Shown here: in pieces, positions 31,780 to 32,495 of the stretch
Layout of the letters: each line of letters opens with the position of its first letter
Numbering within the stretch: position 1 is the stretch's first letter
Source of the DNA: Minisyncoccota bacterium
GTDB lineage: Bacteria > Patescibacteriota > Minisyncoccia > Phycocordibacterales > UBA9973
DNA length: 32,495 nt
Assembly: GCA_021734995.1 (NCBI GenBank)
Contig: JAIPHX010000008.1
Span: 1 to 32,495, forward strand
Direction of reading: 5' to 3'
Program-made: the position numbers and the translations under genes
The notes under the pieces: generated by a model
Told to the model about the DNA's origin: nothing
Seen by the model: the letters and a program-made list of their open reading frames with translations, nothing else
The model's database searches: none

Positions 31780-32495
31780 CTAATATAGTTCACTTGTAGT
31801 ATCTACTATAGTTTCTGTGTCTGTAGAAGTATCTATATTTACTTCTACAGAAGTATTGGATTCTTCTATTTGATCAGAAGTATCTTCAGGGTCTATGTTA
31901 TCTGCCTCGTCAATAGTCTCACTTACAACATCTTCTGTGTCTATGGAAGTGTCAGTATCTTCAGTCGTGTTTTCTGTATCTGTAGAAGTGTCAATGTCTT
32001 CAGTAATGTTTTCAGTAATGTTTTCGTCCGTATTCTCTTCTGTAGTGTTGGAAGATCCTCCGTTGTTTATAATAATAGTTTGGGAAGAATTTATATTATT
32101 CAACATCTGATCAAGCTGACTTTTTGTAATACAAGTCTCATTTCCCTCTTCTCCGAGACAAATAGTCTTTGTGCGTATTCTATTCGCAAAAAAGTCACCA
32201 ATACCATTAGCCATGTTTCCAAACCACCCTACAAGAGCATCTCTCCAAGAATTTTCTTTCTCTAAGTTATTAATATCATTTAATTTAAGATTTAATGCTT
32301 TAATAGAAGCTATCAATATACCATTGACTGATACTTGATCTATGACATTACCTACCATGAATATTGGATCTACTTCATCTGCAATGTAACCAAGTCTTGT
32401 CTTAGCTAGAGGAGAGTCAGTACCATATCCTTCTACTTCTTTTATGTATCTAAATGTATGTAATGGAGTATTTAGTATTTTATCTAATGCATCAC
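31780..32495 (-). CDS. C-terminal part of a protein with an S74 intramolecular chaperone domain and acidic tail (5' end outside window)
   Basis: The open frame continues past the right edge. The first visible residues (ALDKILNTPLHTFRYI, TRLGYIADEVDPIFM, DQVSVNGILIASIKALNLKL) match the peptidase S74 chaperone of tail-spike and endosialidase proteins, which helps trimer folding and usually cuts itself off. After a membrane-like patch (LVGWFGNMANGIGDFF) comes a low-complexity tail of about 90 residues rich in Asp, Glu, Thr and Ser (TSTDTENTTEDTDTSIDTE). The catalytic Ser-Asp pair, if present, lies outside the window. Such proteins occur as phage tail fibres and as surface proteins of Parcubacteria. 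Confidence 0.78.
   Translation of the reverse strand, partial: DALDKILNTPLHTFRYIKEVEGYGTDSPLAKTRLGYIADEVDPIFMVGNVIDQVSVNGILIASIKALNLKLNDINNLEKENSWRDALVGWFGNMANGIGDFFANRIRTKTICLGEEGNETCITKSQLDQMLNNINSSQTIIINNGGSSNTTEENTDENITENITEDIDTSTDTENTTEDTDTSIDTEDVVSETIDEADNIDPEDTSDQIEESNTSVEVNIDTSTDTETIVDTTSELY

Noticed and set aside
31870-32265. Plus-strand frames rich in valine, serine and phenylalanine
   Set aside because: They mirror the Asp/Thr/Glu-rich tail of the S74 protein on the minus strand.
1-32495. Recoded TGA (glycine code of Gracilibacteria and Absconditabacteria)
   Set aside because: Reading TGA as a stop gives full-length, correctly ending housekeeping proteins, so the standard bacterial code is sufficient.

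Overview
The window looks like a chromosomal piece from a Candidate Phyla Radiation (Patescibacteria) bacterium, most likely of the Parcubacteria group. This is inferred from AT-rich DNA, nearly every gene on one (minus) strand, and gene types usual in that group: secreted repeat proteins with Calx-beta and cadherin modules, a DUF5671-type membrane protein, a TPR-bearing O-antigen-ligase-like protein, short housekeeping proteins and tRNAs scattered singly. TGA acts as an ordinary stop. There is no rRNA and no CRISPR array.

Layout on the plus-strand scale. 1-5030: two cell-surface genes, a 14-unit beta-propeller/Calx-beta protein cut by the left edge (with an apparent one-base frameshift in its signal peptide) and a secreted trypsin-like protease with cadherin, Calx-beta and peptidoglycan-binding modules. 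5108-7500: tRNA-Arg(CCU), a membrane-anchored zinc protease, a glutaredoxin, a cluster of palindromic repeats, tRNA-Gly(CCC), a small membrane protein and a DivIC/FtsL-like protein. 7545-7652: the only plus-strand gene I support, a 35-residue membrane peptide. 7656-21766: lepA, an ABC exporter, murJ, a Wzy/O-antigen-ligase-like protein, leuS, a DUF5671-type protein, a SAM methyltransferase, a HIT-like protein, a SET-domain protein and ychF.

21803-30317 is the most interesting part. It is an apparent island holding a tight eight-gene operon read leftwards: seven-helix membrane protein, BtaA-like (DUF3419) aminocarboxypropyl transferase, UbiA-type prenyltransferase, PEP-synthase/rifampin-phosphotransferase-like enzyme, GNAT acyltransferase, PlsC acyltransferase, DGK1/VTE5-type CTP-dependent lipid kinase, and a CFA-synthase-like methyltransferase with an altered active site. 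Together they look like a membrane-lipid pathway (headgroup transfer, acyl transfer, alcohol phosphorylation, prenyl transfer, chain or amine methylation). The island is bracketed by a perfect 62-bp direct repeat that duplicates the promoter, start codon and first codons of ychF, so it seems to have been inserted at the 5' end of ychF while keeping ychF intact. To its right lie an AbiE-type toxin-antitoxin pair and the C-terminal part of a phage-tail-like S74 chaperone protein cut by the right edge.

A recurring signal is a -10 hexamer placed 6-8 bases before the start codon (ychF, lepA, the ABC exporter, murJ, the DUF5671-type gene, the HIT gene and two small membrane proteins). This predicts leaderless transcripts and helps choose several start codons. 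All functional calls rest on motif reading only; no database search was possible.
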